Shown in pieces: positions 40,632 to 49,829 of a DNA stretch of 64,000 nucleotides. The stretch spans positions 17,236,001 to 17,300,000 of the forward strand of contig OX387606.1 of NCBI GenBank assembly GCA_947568835.1, given 5' to 3'. The notes under the pieces are model-generated. The model did no database searches and was not told where the DNA came from. It saw nothing but the letters and a program-made list of their open reading frames with translations. The first letter of the stretch is position 1. Every line of letters starts with the position of its first letter. Source of the stretch: Protonemura montana (taxonomy: Eukaryota; Arthropoda; Insecta; Plecoptera; Nemouridae). The translations under genes and the position numbers were made by a program.

Positions 40632-41581
40632 TGTGCTGGGATGAGGGATCCGATGGATGATTAGATCGGATGGATAGCCGTTATGTCTACTGAAATACCG
40701 TTATGTTATTTACAAAGCACAAAGCCATTTGTCAAAAAAAAAGGCCACAAATAAAATTCTGTTAACGTAACGTTATACCCTTGATCGACCGAAAAACAGC
40801 GTCAGGTGATATCACCTACGATTTTTAAATCTGGACCGCCCTTGCATTACTAGGCTATATTCGATAGCGGCCATATTTTGGCGCCAGAACTACGGTGGCG
40901 CTGCCTCGCTTCTCCGACAAAAGTCTATCCATACTCATTCACTAACTCCGCAGCCATCGCCGTCGTCGGTCGCTTCTAGAATTGAAAAATATCCGACTGA
41001 TATCTGCCTGCATCGGTAAGAATATAACAAAATATCCTACTTAAATGTGTTCAATATGTAGTGTTAATATATTCGATTAAGTTAAAGCAGGTTATATAAT
41101 ATTCTTAAGGGTTTTGTCTCAATATATCGAGTTCTTCTAATTGTTGATACGCCGGCAGATTTCAGACAAGCATGGTCAACCAATGGTCAGCTAATTTGAT
41201 GCGACACCGCTGATACGAACTCGGTTTCAGATGTATCACTAATCTGCGGTTAAACGCTTCAATTACCTAAAAAATGATAAAATAATTCTTGAGAAATAGG
41301 TGCACGTGGCACTAACGTGTTTCTTAAATTCGACTAAGATGCATGCCTTAAATGTAGACCATGTCCACGGCCTGGCTCGAAGATGGTAGAAAATAATGTT
41401 AAATAGATGCAATTATCCTGAACACTTCGTATCACAGGCCGGCTAGAGTTGGTACAAAATTTACAAGGGTTTTTCATATTAGCTTAGAGTTCATGATAAT
41501 CTGTCCAGCAATGTGAGGCTAAGTAGGGGTAGGTTCTTAACTGGTAACTCTTATTAAAAAAAAATTCCTGCACTGTATGAG

Positions 41582-41651
41582 GAACTTAAATGATGACAAA
41601 GTTATCCCTGTCATATTACTTTGAATGATAACTGGTAAACTGACAAAGTTC
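41582..41651 (+). ncRNA. Box C/D snoRNA, guide against 28S ACAGGGATAACT (copy 1)
   Basis: C box ATGATGA (41590-41596), D box CTGA (41640-41643) and a closing stem GAACTT/AAGTTC. C'-like GAATGATAA lies in the middle. The segment AGTTATCCCTGT is perfectly complementary to the conserved 28S peptidyl-transferase-region sequence ACAGGGATAACT. It should therefore direct 2'-O-methylation there. Intronic. Confidence 0.85.
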
Positions 41652-42151
41652 TAGCTTACGAGAAGAAATGAGAGCTATGCTTCAAGCCATGTATTATATG
41701 GTATCGTACTGGTATATGCCGGCAGATTTCAGACAAGCATGCTCAACCAATGGTCAGCTAATTTGATGCGACTCCGCTGATATGAACTCGCTTTCAGATG
41801 TTATCACTAATTTGCAGTTAAATGCTTAAATTGCCTATACAATTATAGAATATTTCCTGGAAATAGGTGCACGTGGCACATACGTGTTTCTTAAATTCGA
41901 CTAAGATGCATGCCTTAAATGTTGACCATGTCCACTTCTGGGCTCAAAGATGGTAGAATAGGTAGTAATGTCAAATAGATACAATTATCCTGAACGCTTC
42001 ATATCACTGGGTGGCTAGAGTAGGTACAAAATTGCAAATTTCTTTGTTATTAGCTTAGGAGTTCATGATCATCTGTCCAGCAATGTGAGGCTAAGTAGGG
42101 GTAGGTTCTTAACTGTTAACTCGTGTTAAAAAATTCCCTGCACTGTATGAG

Positions 42152-42221
42152 GAACTTACATGATGACAAAGTTATCCCTGTCATAATACTTTGAATGATA
42201 ACTGGTAAACTGACAAAGTTC
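42152..42221 (+). ncRNA. Box C/D snoRNA, guide against 28S ACAGGGATAACT (copy 2)
   Basis: Second copy in the tandem duplication. C box TGATGA 42161-42166, D box CTGA 42210-42213, closing stem GAACTT/AAGTTC. The guide AGTTATCCCTGT is unchanged, so selection seems to keep both copies or the duplication is young. Confidence 0.85.
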
Positions 42222-42680
42222 CAATTTACGAGAAGTAATGAGAGCTATGCTTCTAGCCACGTATCATATGGTATCGTACTGATCAGGTTGTTGATGTTCT
42301 AGGAGCTGTGAAAGATGAAGGTTTCTTGGTCTACTGCTTCCTGTGGTTGGCAGTGGAGGTGTTTTGAACATTCAGGTTTGTGATAGTTTTCTGATTTTAC
42401 TAGTTATTCCAGAATAACCACATGATTATTAGCACATCTGCTCCAGTCAAATTGAATGAATGTGATGGCAAAAAGTTTATGAACCAAACAAATGTAAATT
42501 GCAAGTCTAATGAGCCAATTTATTTTTACTAAACTACTCGTTTCCTTGCAGTGATCATTACGCCCTGTCCAATTTGGTGCTTGACCTTCTGATAGCAAGT
42601 TACCTTCATTGAGGTAAGATATGCCTTGCTTGGTGCCAGCACCACTTAGAATGTGGGTTGTTAGTCCTGTTTTCAGCCAT

Positions 42681-42755
42681 GCTTGCAATGACGAGTAACA
42701 CTTAGGACACCTAACGAGACACTGTGATTAAAATACAGTTCGTAACTGAGCAAGC
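42681..42755 (+). ncRNA. Box C/D snoRNA, guide CTTAGGACACCT (copy 1)
   Basis: Closing stem GCTTGC/GCAAGC, C box ATGACGA (42688-42694), a C'-like TGTGATTA and D box CTGA (42746-42749). The segment CTTAGGACACCT is complementary to AGGTGTCCTAAG, which I recall as part of animal 28S rRNA. A second snoRNA with the same guide but a different closing stem lies at 46654-46729. Confidence 0.8.
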
Positions 42756-43275
42756 AATGCTATTACTCACCCGAAACCGCTTTAACCAGCCCAGAGTTTT
42801 TTTGTTATGGCGGCAGGAATAGGAAGGCACATAAAATAATCGTAACAGTATAGAAGGCGGTTCTTAATATATTTTGATCTGCAATTGTGCCGATTCCACA
42901 AGATAATACGTGTGCCAATATTTTTGGGGGCATATAAACATTGTGTCGACTTGGTTTATGCCCCTGTTGGTGAAAAGTGGGCATTCTATTATTTTAATTA
43001 CTTGAGACATCCCTCGGGATAATACTAACTTTGTTGAAACGGCACACTAGCGCTAGGCTGTTCGCTGCATTATCTGTCAAGCTATCCTATTGGCTCTCTG
43101 TTGACTCCCATCAATTAGAAATCATGATAATAGTTAAGCTCATAGGGCCCGGGTTTACCACAAATGCTAGCCTTGTATTTAAGCATACTTTACTTCATTT
43201 TCATTTTACTAACCAACCTCAATTAATAGTCACATGTGTCAAACAAATTGACACTGCACTGAAGTTTAAAACGAT

Positions 43276-43343
43276 GGTCCAAATGATGTTTATTGACAAG
43301 CTTATATCAGATCATTTTGACGATACTAGTTATTGATGGAACC
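43276..43343 (+). ncRNA. Degenerate U27-like box C/D snoRNA copy
   Basis: Homologous to 43641-43707 but with TTGA for the D box, CAGA for D', a one-base change in the 18S guide (GACAAGCTTAT) and an imperfect closing stem GGTCCA/TGGAACC. Probably a decaying duplicate. Confidence 0.6.
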
Positions 43344-43640
43344 ATTAATTTGGTTTTCAGTTTCTAAGTTGAATTATTATGGTTTGACTTGAGGCATGCC
43401 AAAACTGATCAAATGTTTCTGTTATTTTGATTTTAGTTTTGTATCCCTTCGGAAATTGTTTATCGATTAGAAGTGCTATGTTGAGATTCATGTCGCTAGA
43501 AATGGCTGGCTTTCCATTCTCTGTTTAAGTTGGCAAAATGGTGACATGGTCGTTTACGGCTGCCACTGTTCTACAAATTTGATGAGAGGTCTTTTTGGTC
43601 AACCACTACTTTTTTTTTAGGTTTCTTCAATACTAAAAAA

Positions 43641-43707
43641 GTTCCACATGATGTTTATTGACAAGCATATATCTGATAATTTTGATGATATCTATGACTG
43701 ATGGAAC
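43641..43707 (+). ncRNA. SNORD27: U27 (SNORD27)-like box C/D snoRNA, guide against 18S
   Basis: Closing stem GTTCCA/TGGAAC, C box CATGATG, D' CTGA (43673-43676), C' TGATGAT and D CTGA (43698-43701). Upstream of D' the segment GACAAGCATAT is complementary to ATATGCTTGTC near the 5' end of 18S rRNA. The same guide occurs in vertebrate U27, which directs methylation of 18S A27. U27 is one of the snoRNAs of the vertebrate UHG gene. Confidence 0.82.
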
Positions 43708-44330
43708 AGCCTATGAGAAGTTAATCGACAGTTTTGCTGATGATTCTGTAATTTTCCATTTGTCGTTGAGTAATCCAACTCGCACGCATACATGTCCTGG
43801 GAAGGTTAAATGATTAGATGGGGAGAGGAGTTGATGATAAATGAAACTGCTGGTTTTGTTTCAATTTAACAATTAGGGAAGTCGCATTTCCATGCCAAGA
43901 GTGTCGAGTGTAACAGATGATGAATGTAACAGAAGTAGCGGCTTGCTTTGAAACAAATATCTAGAGGTTTTTTTTTTGGCATTAACACTACTGATCTAGA
44001 TGGTTTTGTCTTGTCATATAGTGTTGGCAATTGCAACCTTCCCAAGACCTTTTCTAAATATTCTTTGGAAGAAACTTGTCAAGTTCACCATTTAGAAGCT
44101 TAAATCCGCACGTAAGCCGAACATCAAGTCAATTTTGTTCGTTCGATGCTTTTTATTGATTGCGGAGAGTAATGTTGCTGCGGCTCGCTATGTCATCCTT
44201 GCCAACTGTGCGTTGATGATACAATGTCCAGCTACAGAATTTGTCTTTTAACTTATGATATAGTTACCTTTTTTGTACCATGTTTAAAATTATGGTTATA
44301 AATACTTCTCGGAATGCCTAAATTATTTTG

Positions 44331-44396
44331 TATGATGATTTTGTTGCACTATGTACCGCTCCAGGCTGATGGACGTGAATGATTGACTTTCTCTGA
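44331..44396 (+). ncRNA. Candidate box C/D snoRNA upstream of the 44480 exon
   Basis: C box TATGATGA (44331-44338), D' CTGA (44366-44369), C'-like GAATGATT, and D CTGA (44393-44396). The closing stem is not adjacent, but ATTATTT upstream and AAATAAT downstream could pair. It lies 84 bases before the acceptor, the usual position for an intronic snoRNA. Target not recognised. Confidence 0.55.
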
Positions 44397-44842
44397 TGTC
44401 TAGGCTAAATAATGTAGATGCTTTTAAACGTGTGACTTTAATAGTGGTGAGTTAAATCCTTTGTTTTTCGATGTTGCAGCGTAAAAGATGGCTGCTTTGC
44501 CCAACAAACGAGAACGGCGGCAGCTGATTTTCTACAGTAGACATCTCAAAGAAATCGTAAGCTTGTGTGAACTTTCTTGGTCTTGCATGAATTTATCCGG
44601 TGTATATTATCTGTTACTCCCTTGAAACGCACCAAACTTTGATGATTAAGCGATGATTTGGTTTATTATTATCAAGGGTACAACAAATTCTCCTTAAAAC
44701 GCACGTGCTTGGTTCTCTATCCGTGCATGTGTACCAAAGTAGAAAACAGTTAAAATATTAAAGATTGACTTCAAGATCTCATGGATCACTATGGAGATAG
44801 GGATTTCTATGTTCTTAGGGAGTTAGGTGATAAGCCACAGCA

Positions 44843-44942
44843 GACAGATCTATGATGAAGTGCTACTTTGTAATAACATACGCGGTTTTCTCAGAGGGTT
44901 AGACATGGCCTGATGACGGCGGAAGACGTCTGATATTCTGTC
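44843..44942 (+). ncRNA. ~100-nt box C/D snoRNA, copy A (target unknown)
   Basis: Closing stem GACAGA/TCTGTC, C box ATGATGA (44852-44858), D box CTGA (44930-44933). The core AATAACATACGCGGTTTTCT then AGGGTTAGACATGG is nearly invariant in three copies (also 45239 and 45819). This is longer than most box C/D guides. I recognise no rRNA complement, so it may be a processing-type snoRNA such as U22 or an orphan. Confidence 0.75.
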
Positions 44943-45238
44943 CAAGCTTAGAGCTTCATGCTGGAGGCTAGTAATATTATTCATTAGTGTTTTTCTCCTG
45001 GGAAGGTACTTATTTCCACCTTGTGCTTTCAGGGTTGGCCATTCATTCTGGACAGTTCATTAGCCACCTAGGCACTGTCCTGAAGATGCATGCTCAAGTT
45101 GGCAAAACCAAGGTCCTTTAAGGAAGAAAACGTGGCCAACTGCTAAACATTGCCTGTCTGTACAGAATTCGGTAAGGCTTTCTCCCTTCCTGCTTGTGAT
45201 TTCTGTAGATTGTCAAGCAATAAGTTAATGCCACAGCA

Positions 45239-45338
45239 GACAGATCTATGATGAAATGCTACTTAGTAATAACATACGCGGTTTTCTCCGAGGGTTAGAC
45301 ATGGCCCAATGACGGTTGAAGACGTCTGATATTCTGTC
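45239..45338 (+). ncRNA. ~100-nt box C/D snoRNA, copy B
   Basis: Closing stem GACAGA/TCTGTC, C box 45248-45254, D box CTGA 45326-45329. It differs from copy A at a few sites (CTCCGAGGG for CTCAGAGGG, GGCCCAATGACGG for GGCCTGATGACGG). Sits in the intron between exons 45033-45171 and 45414-45485. Confidence 0.75.
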
Positions 45339-45818
45339 AAGGAAAGGGATTCTCTGTTGTGTAGCTTGCTGTTCACTAGGTAATATTAACAGTAATATCT
45401 TTGTTCCTTTCAGGGTTAAGGCAGTACCTCCCCTCTGTTTCAACGGTGCGCTGGCTGCTTGCCTGTCTGTGGACTTCTAAATATGGTGAGTTATTATAAT
45501 CTTTTACAATTTCTGTGGTTGTCGCTAAATGATGAGTCAAGTGGTAGGTACAAAAATATGAAATCACATGATTCAAAACTTGCCCTCTCTGAGTTGCTAC
45601 AACATGATCTGTATTTCTGCTTTGCAACCAGACCTTTTATTTCTAATGTCGGTTTGTTTACAGTGGTGCTAAGCCTGCTTCTGCTATCCTGGGGCTACAT
45701 GATACCAACATTAAATTGCCCTGTGGAAGAAATTCTGCGATTGGCATCTTTCTACTCGCATTAAATGCTGCAGCACCAAAGGTGAGACAGAGTTGCTTGC
45801 TTTGTTGCTTTTATTCAG

Positions 45819-45918
45819 GACAGATCTATGATGAAATGCTACTTTGTAATAACATACGCGGTTTTCTCCGAGGGTTAGACATGGCCCAATGACGGTGGAA
45901 GACGTCTGATATTCTGTC
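45819..45918 (+). ncRNA. ~100-nt box C/D snoRNA, copy C
   Basis: Closing stem GACAGA/TCTGTC, C box 45828-45834, D box CTGA 45906-45909. Close to copy B. It lies in the intron after exon 45664-45781. Flanking intron and exon sequence is also similar between copies B and C (AGCTTGCTGTTCACTAGGTAAT versus AGCGTACTGTTCAGTAGGTAAT in part), so exon-intron units were duplicated together. Confidence 0.75.
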
Positions 45919-46379
45919 AAGACAAATGGTTGTCTGTTTTGTAGCGTACTGTTCAGTAGGTAATGTCTTTGCTTGTTGCTTTTAGGGTGGGGGCTGAATC
46001 TCCATTTTTGAAGTTGCCCTGGCTTGTCTGCTGGCTTATAAATCTGGTAAGTTATTATACACTTAGCTGCTATTAATATCTGTGGTTGGCCAAATATGAT
46101 GAGTCATGTGGTAGGTACAAAATATGAAATCAAATGATTCAAAACTTGCCCTCTCTGAGCTGCTGCAACCTTAGCTGCATTTCTACTGCCAATTAGTTAA
46201 TAATCTATTTGATTGGTTTTACTGTGAAGTGTAATTTTTTTCCCAGGTTATGGCATATCTGGAGCTGTGAGAGCACTCGGGGGTACTTCTCACGAATTCA
46301 TACTGATGGGATACCACCCTATTAGCAGGTAAGGAGCTTTGCATCTTGGTTGTAGGCTGTTAATGTGATGATTATTTCT

Positions 46380-46438
46380 GTGATGATTTATGCACCATAC
46401 CGATGATTTGTGCGGAGAAACAATACCCAAAGGCCTGA
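46380..46438 (+). ncRNA. Possible box C/D snoRNA
   Basis: C box GTGATGA (46380-46386), an internal CCGATGATTTG and D box CTGA (46435-46438). The flanks pair only imperfectly (ATTTCT with AGATAAAT). Position in the intron fits. Target not recognised. Confidence 0.4.
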
Positions 46439-46653
46439 GAGATAAATTGGAAGTTAAGTTAATGATGGGTCCGTGTTATGGAACCATTTTTTTTACTAGT
46501 GCTCTATTGTTTTAGATATTCCTGTCGGTGGATGTTGGTGACAGACCTCTGGATTCGTCTTTGAGTTCTGCTGGCTGCATCAGAGGTCAGTCACTTTGCT
46601 TAGTGTTGTAAATTAATGTCGTGGTCTTCTCGGGACGTGGAGTTAGTTGCTAA

Positions 46654-46729
46654 GTCTGCAGTGATGATGAAAACTTAGGACACCTAACGAGTGACTGTGA
46701 TTAGAAACAAGTTTTTTGTCTGAGCAGAC
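46654..46729 (+). ncRNA. Box C/D snoRNA, guide CTTAGGACACCT (copy 2)
   Basis: Closing stem GTCTGC/GCAGAC, C box GTGATGA (46661-46667), D box CTGA (46720-46723). The stretch ACTTAGGACACCTAACGAG is shared with 42681-42755, while the stem and the D-side guide differ. So the D' guide is conserved and the rest has drifted. Confidence 0.8.
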
Positions 46730-48069
46730 TCTGGGCTGATGTAAGCACAACTTTTTGTATCTTGCCTTAGCCAAGCGTGATGTTGTTATAGACCAATATT
46801 ACACTTTTGGAATCCAAACCTTGTGTGATTGCATCTTAAGCTCTAGCTTTCTGGTTCTAATCAGGGTTAGTGCTGCGTTGTGTAGGTAGCCATGGTAGGC
46901 TGTTAAAATAGTAAAGCACCACACCTCAAGTTAGTTGCATCGGTATCTCCAATGCGCATTATCTACGGCAGAATGATAGTCGAGCCCATACAACAGACTA
47001 GAGTCGCTGGATAGCTCGTTGAGGCTTTCCAGTGCTACGGGTACTCGAATATAAATTTCCGTTTTATGCCTTGTTGACATTCTGTGTGTTACCGAGACAA
47101 AGGTGGAGACACTAACAAATGCTGCTTTTATTCTGCCTATGGTTTAGGGTCTGTCAGGCCACTGGTCATGTCCATCCATAGATTTTGTTTTTGCAACATT
47201 TTAAGATCTGCATATTACTGCTGTTGGAGGTTTTTGCTGTCCAAATATTTTATAAAACGAGGCCTTTTTTTTTTTACAGACTGGTCACCTGCGAGACGGC
47301 AGCGGGTCAGCTTGCAATTCCTGGATAGCTTGTGAATCTGTACATGATAAATAAACAATCATATTGACTAAATGTGTACCTCTTCTAACTATGGACCGTT
47401 GTGTACAATCCTGCTATCTGAAATCTTTTGCTGTTGCTACTTATTCAATGCTCCAATTCGATTAGGTAACCACCATTCTGTTGCTTAATAAATTATTATT
47501 TGTGGTGTTAAACGAGGCACTGTTTTGACATGCGGCACTGGCCTGATGGTGTTGGTGAATGAGTGGATGATGACTAACCTGACCCAGTTTGGAAGGCAGG
47601 AGGGGAACCCTGGTGCTGTCACGTAGCCTACTGCTGTCGAAGAGCACCAAGGGAACCACCGGATCAAGTCCCTCTTGAAGGATGGTACAATGTGAGAAAC
47701 CGGATTCCTCCACAAATCCATGCAGTCGAGGTTGACGAGCAAGGCGAGTAAAGTTGTACTAACTTTCATCCTTCCGACCTCTGCGGAACAGAACTGTTTA
47801 TGTATATGATGGTCACCCATCCAATACCTGACCCAGCACAGTGTTCTGTTGCATAAGTCGTGCTGTAGGGTAGGAACTAGTGATGCCGATTTTCTTCTGC
47901 CTGAAACCAAACATTTTCTTTAAAAAATTGTCATGATAAGGCATTGGTCGGAGATGGATGAAAGCTACGCTGAAAGGTCTGTTCTTATCCTGGGATATGT
48001 CAACCAGTCCTAGTAGATTATGGTAACATTGGGTCATTAGGATAGCTATTGAATTTAAGGGATGCCTTT

Positions 48070-48127
48070 AAAAGAAGGCCCTTTCCTGTCGGAAACTTCG
48101 ATCTGCACCTGTCACAGGTGTTGCTCT
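48070..48127 (-). repeat. tRNA-derived SINE head, left part (split by hAT)
   Basis: Joined conceptually to 49606-49640, the minus strand reads GTAGCTCGTTTGGTTAGAGC, then AACACCTGTGACAGGTG. It has an A box match and a degenerate B region (GATCGAAGTTTC). It resembles the SINE heads at 28008 and 36491. The hAT element lies in the D-arm region. Confidence 0.65.
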
Positions 48128-49597
48128 CAGGGCATCGAACCCGAACCCGTAACCCGAAAAAACCGCAATTATGTGTGGAACCCAAACCCGAACCAGAATC
48201 CGGAAAATTTGGAAACCCGAACCCGAACCGGAAACTGTATTTTAATTATGAAAAACCTGAACCCGAACCGGTATTATTTCTCGGGTTTTTTCGGGTTTTT
48301 GCACATATTGCTTTTTATTTAAAATTGTGCAGATATCCTTCCAGGATAGATGCAAGATATTTTTGTTTAGAGGAACTTTATCAAACCTTTATCTTACCCA
48401 CCCATTTTCTGTGGGTAAGCACACTTACGCAGACGTCTCATTGCGCAGTCGGGCTCAAGAAAAATACATATTTTATACGGTTTACATCGGTGACTAAGAA
48501 ATCTTTTGAAATTTCTGCAGAATACTCAACCTGCGAGAGCTGTAACCTGTTAAGTTAGCGTGGCTATCAGCGAACTCGGAGATTCTCTTCAATATCAACA
48601 GTGGTCCTACCAACAACTCGCTTTCATATCGCGCCGCTACCCTTTGTCGGGCAGCGCCGACGAAGCAATGCGACAGTATGGTACAAAAACAAAGACAAAC
48701 TGGGTTGGAGATCAAGTGAATTGTTTCTAGTTATGCATCGTTTTTAATTTAAGGCTTACCCGCTTATTTTGTTACAAATTAACCACTTTCATACCATTTC
48801 AAGGGAAACGGACAAAATGTAGGGAACTGGGAAGGGATTATCTTCTATTTTAAGAAGTAGCAAGTTTGCACTTTACCAACTTACAATCAAATGTGTTGCT
48901 TGCTTTGGCTTGTTCGGTCAGTGTCAGTCTTTTTTCATTTGTCATAGGAGGTGGCCGTATTACGCTCTTGTGTTTTATGTACACCTTTAAATCATGGGGC
49001 GCAAACAAGAAAGCAAAATCAGAAAATATTTTAGTTAAAGCTACGTCAAAAAGGAATCAAGTTGCAGAATAGACGGCTGTAACGTGATTATGAAGGTACA
49101 TTTGCAAATGTATTTATGAGTACATTGTATCGACTGTCGAGACCCAGTTTACAGTCTGCAGTTCGTATCTATTTCAAACCTATTTCGTAGGACATATTAG
49201 TTATTAGTATTATAACCACTTAAAACTATAATATTATGCCATAACTTAGTTGATATTTTTATACCACCTAATCAAAATTTAACATCGATCCAAATGTACC
49301 ATTTTCATCCAGTACATTATTGCAAACATTTAAATGCCTATCACTTTATTGTTGGAAAAATACAATAACCAAAATTTGCGTACCCCTTTGGAATCCGATC
49401 CCAAGCAGACCGAAGGGAAAAAAACCTGAACCTGAACCCGAACCCGAACGAACCCGAACCCGAACCTGAAAACGTACCGAACCCGAACCCGAACCGGAAT
49501 AAGCAAACTTAAAAAAACCCGAACCCGAACCGAAATTTCACATTTACCGAACCTGAAACTGAACCCGAACCGATATTAATTTCGGTTCGATGCCCTG
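48128..49597. mobile_element. Non-autonomous hAT-type element with CCCGAA repeats
   Basis: Exact 14-bp inverted ends CAGGGCATCGAACC, flanked by a perfect 8-bp duplication GTTGCTCT (48120-48127 and 49598-49605). An 8-bp duplication and CAGGG termini are hAT features. Length is 1,470 bp and no transposase is encoded. Both subterminal zones are rich in CCCGAA/CCGAAC hexamers in the same orientation, plausibly transposase-binding sites. The 169-residue ORF at 48049-48558 is a by-product of the hexamers. Confidence 0.9.
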
Positions 49598-49605
49598 GTT
49601 GCTCT

Positions 49606-49820
49606 AACCAAACGAGCTACTGTGACGTAGTAGTTGGGTAGTAGCTTAGAATTCCTAGAGAGAAGAATTCTTTTCTCTAAGGTAGTAGCTCAATTACTGG
49701 CATTAGAGAAATGCCAGTGGCAGGTTGAAATTTGGGTTTGAATGGGCAGTGTTTGGGGGCCTGATTATTATAGATTATTGGTGTTTATAATAGTGAAACA
49801 ATTTGTGCATTTCATACACT
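49606..49820. repeat. SINE right part and a further degenerate tRNA-like copy
   Basis: 49606-49640 completes the interrupted minus-strand head. At ~49676-49800 the plus strand reads GTAGCTCAATTACTGGCATT, then GGGTTTGAATGGGCAGTG and GATTATTATAGATTATTGG. This looks like a second, degenerate, plus-strand copy. Confidence 0.5.
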
Positions 49821-49829
49821 TGAAATTTA

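Larger units (their letters stand above)
41151..42281 (+). repeat. 564-bp tandem duplication with a snoRNA in each copy
   Basis: Copy 1 is 41151-41711 and copy 2 is 41718-42281, both starting GCCGGCAGATTTCAGACAAG and ending GTATCGTACTG. Identity is high but not complete. Each carries the snoRNA complementary to ACAGGGATAACT. A CAGATT...AATCTG hairpin of ~95 nt at the start of each copy could be part of an H/ACA RNA, but I could not place both H and ACA boxes. Confidence 0.85.
40840..47375 (+). ncRNA. Non-coding host gene for intronic box C/D snoRNAs
   Basis: A series of short exons flanked by good GT-AG sites, with box C/D snoRNAs in the introns. Likely exons are ~40970-41015, 42303-42375, 44480-44556, 45033-45171, 45414-45485, 45664-45781, 45986-46046, 46247-46328, 46516-46585 and 47280-~47370, the last with AATAAA near 47349. 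Others between 42376 and 44480 are unresolved. Joined exons give no sustained ORF, and 44480-44556 can encode only a short MAALPNKRERRQL peptide. Vertebrate UHG/SNHG1 has the same layout and carries U27, also found here. Such hosts usually have 5'TOP promoters; pyrimidine-rich sequence lies around 40905-40975. The transcript start is inferred. Confidence 0.7.

Noticed and set aside
43720-44270. Additional box C/D snoRNAs at TGATGA motifs (43730, 43825, 43917, 44212)
   Set aside because: Each has a C-box-like motif but no D box CTGA and closing stem at a suitable distance.
44480-44556. Protein-coding start MAALPNKRERRQL in the host gene
   Set aside because: No following exon extends the frame. 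Joining to 45033 or 45414 meets a stop within a few codons, so the host gene is treated as non-coding.
48049-48558. 169-residue plus-strand ORF
   Set aside because: It runs from the SINE into the hAT element, and its NPNPNRKL-type peptide is a translation of the CCCGAA hexamers.
48128-49597. Interstitial telomere repeat
   Set aside because: The hexamer is CCCGAA/CCGAAC, not TTAGGG or TTAGG, and it lies inside an element with hAT ends and an 8-bp duplication.
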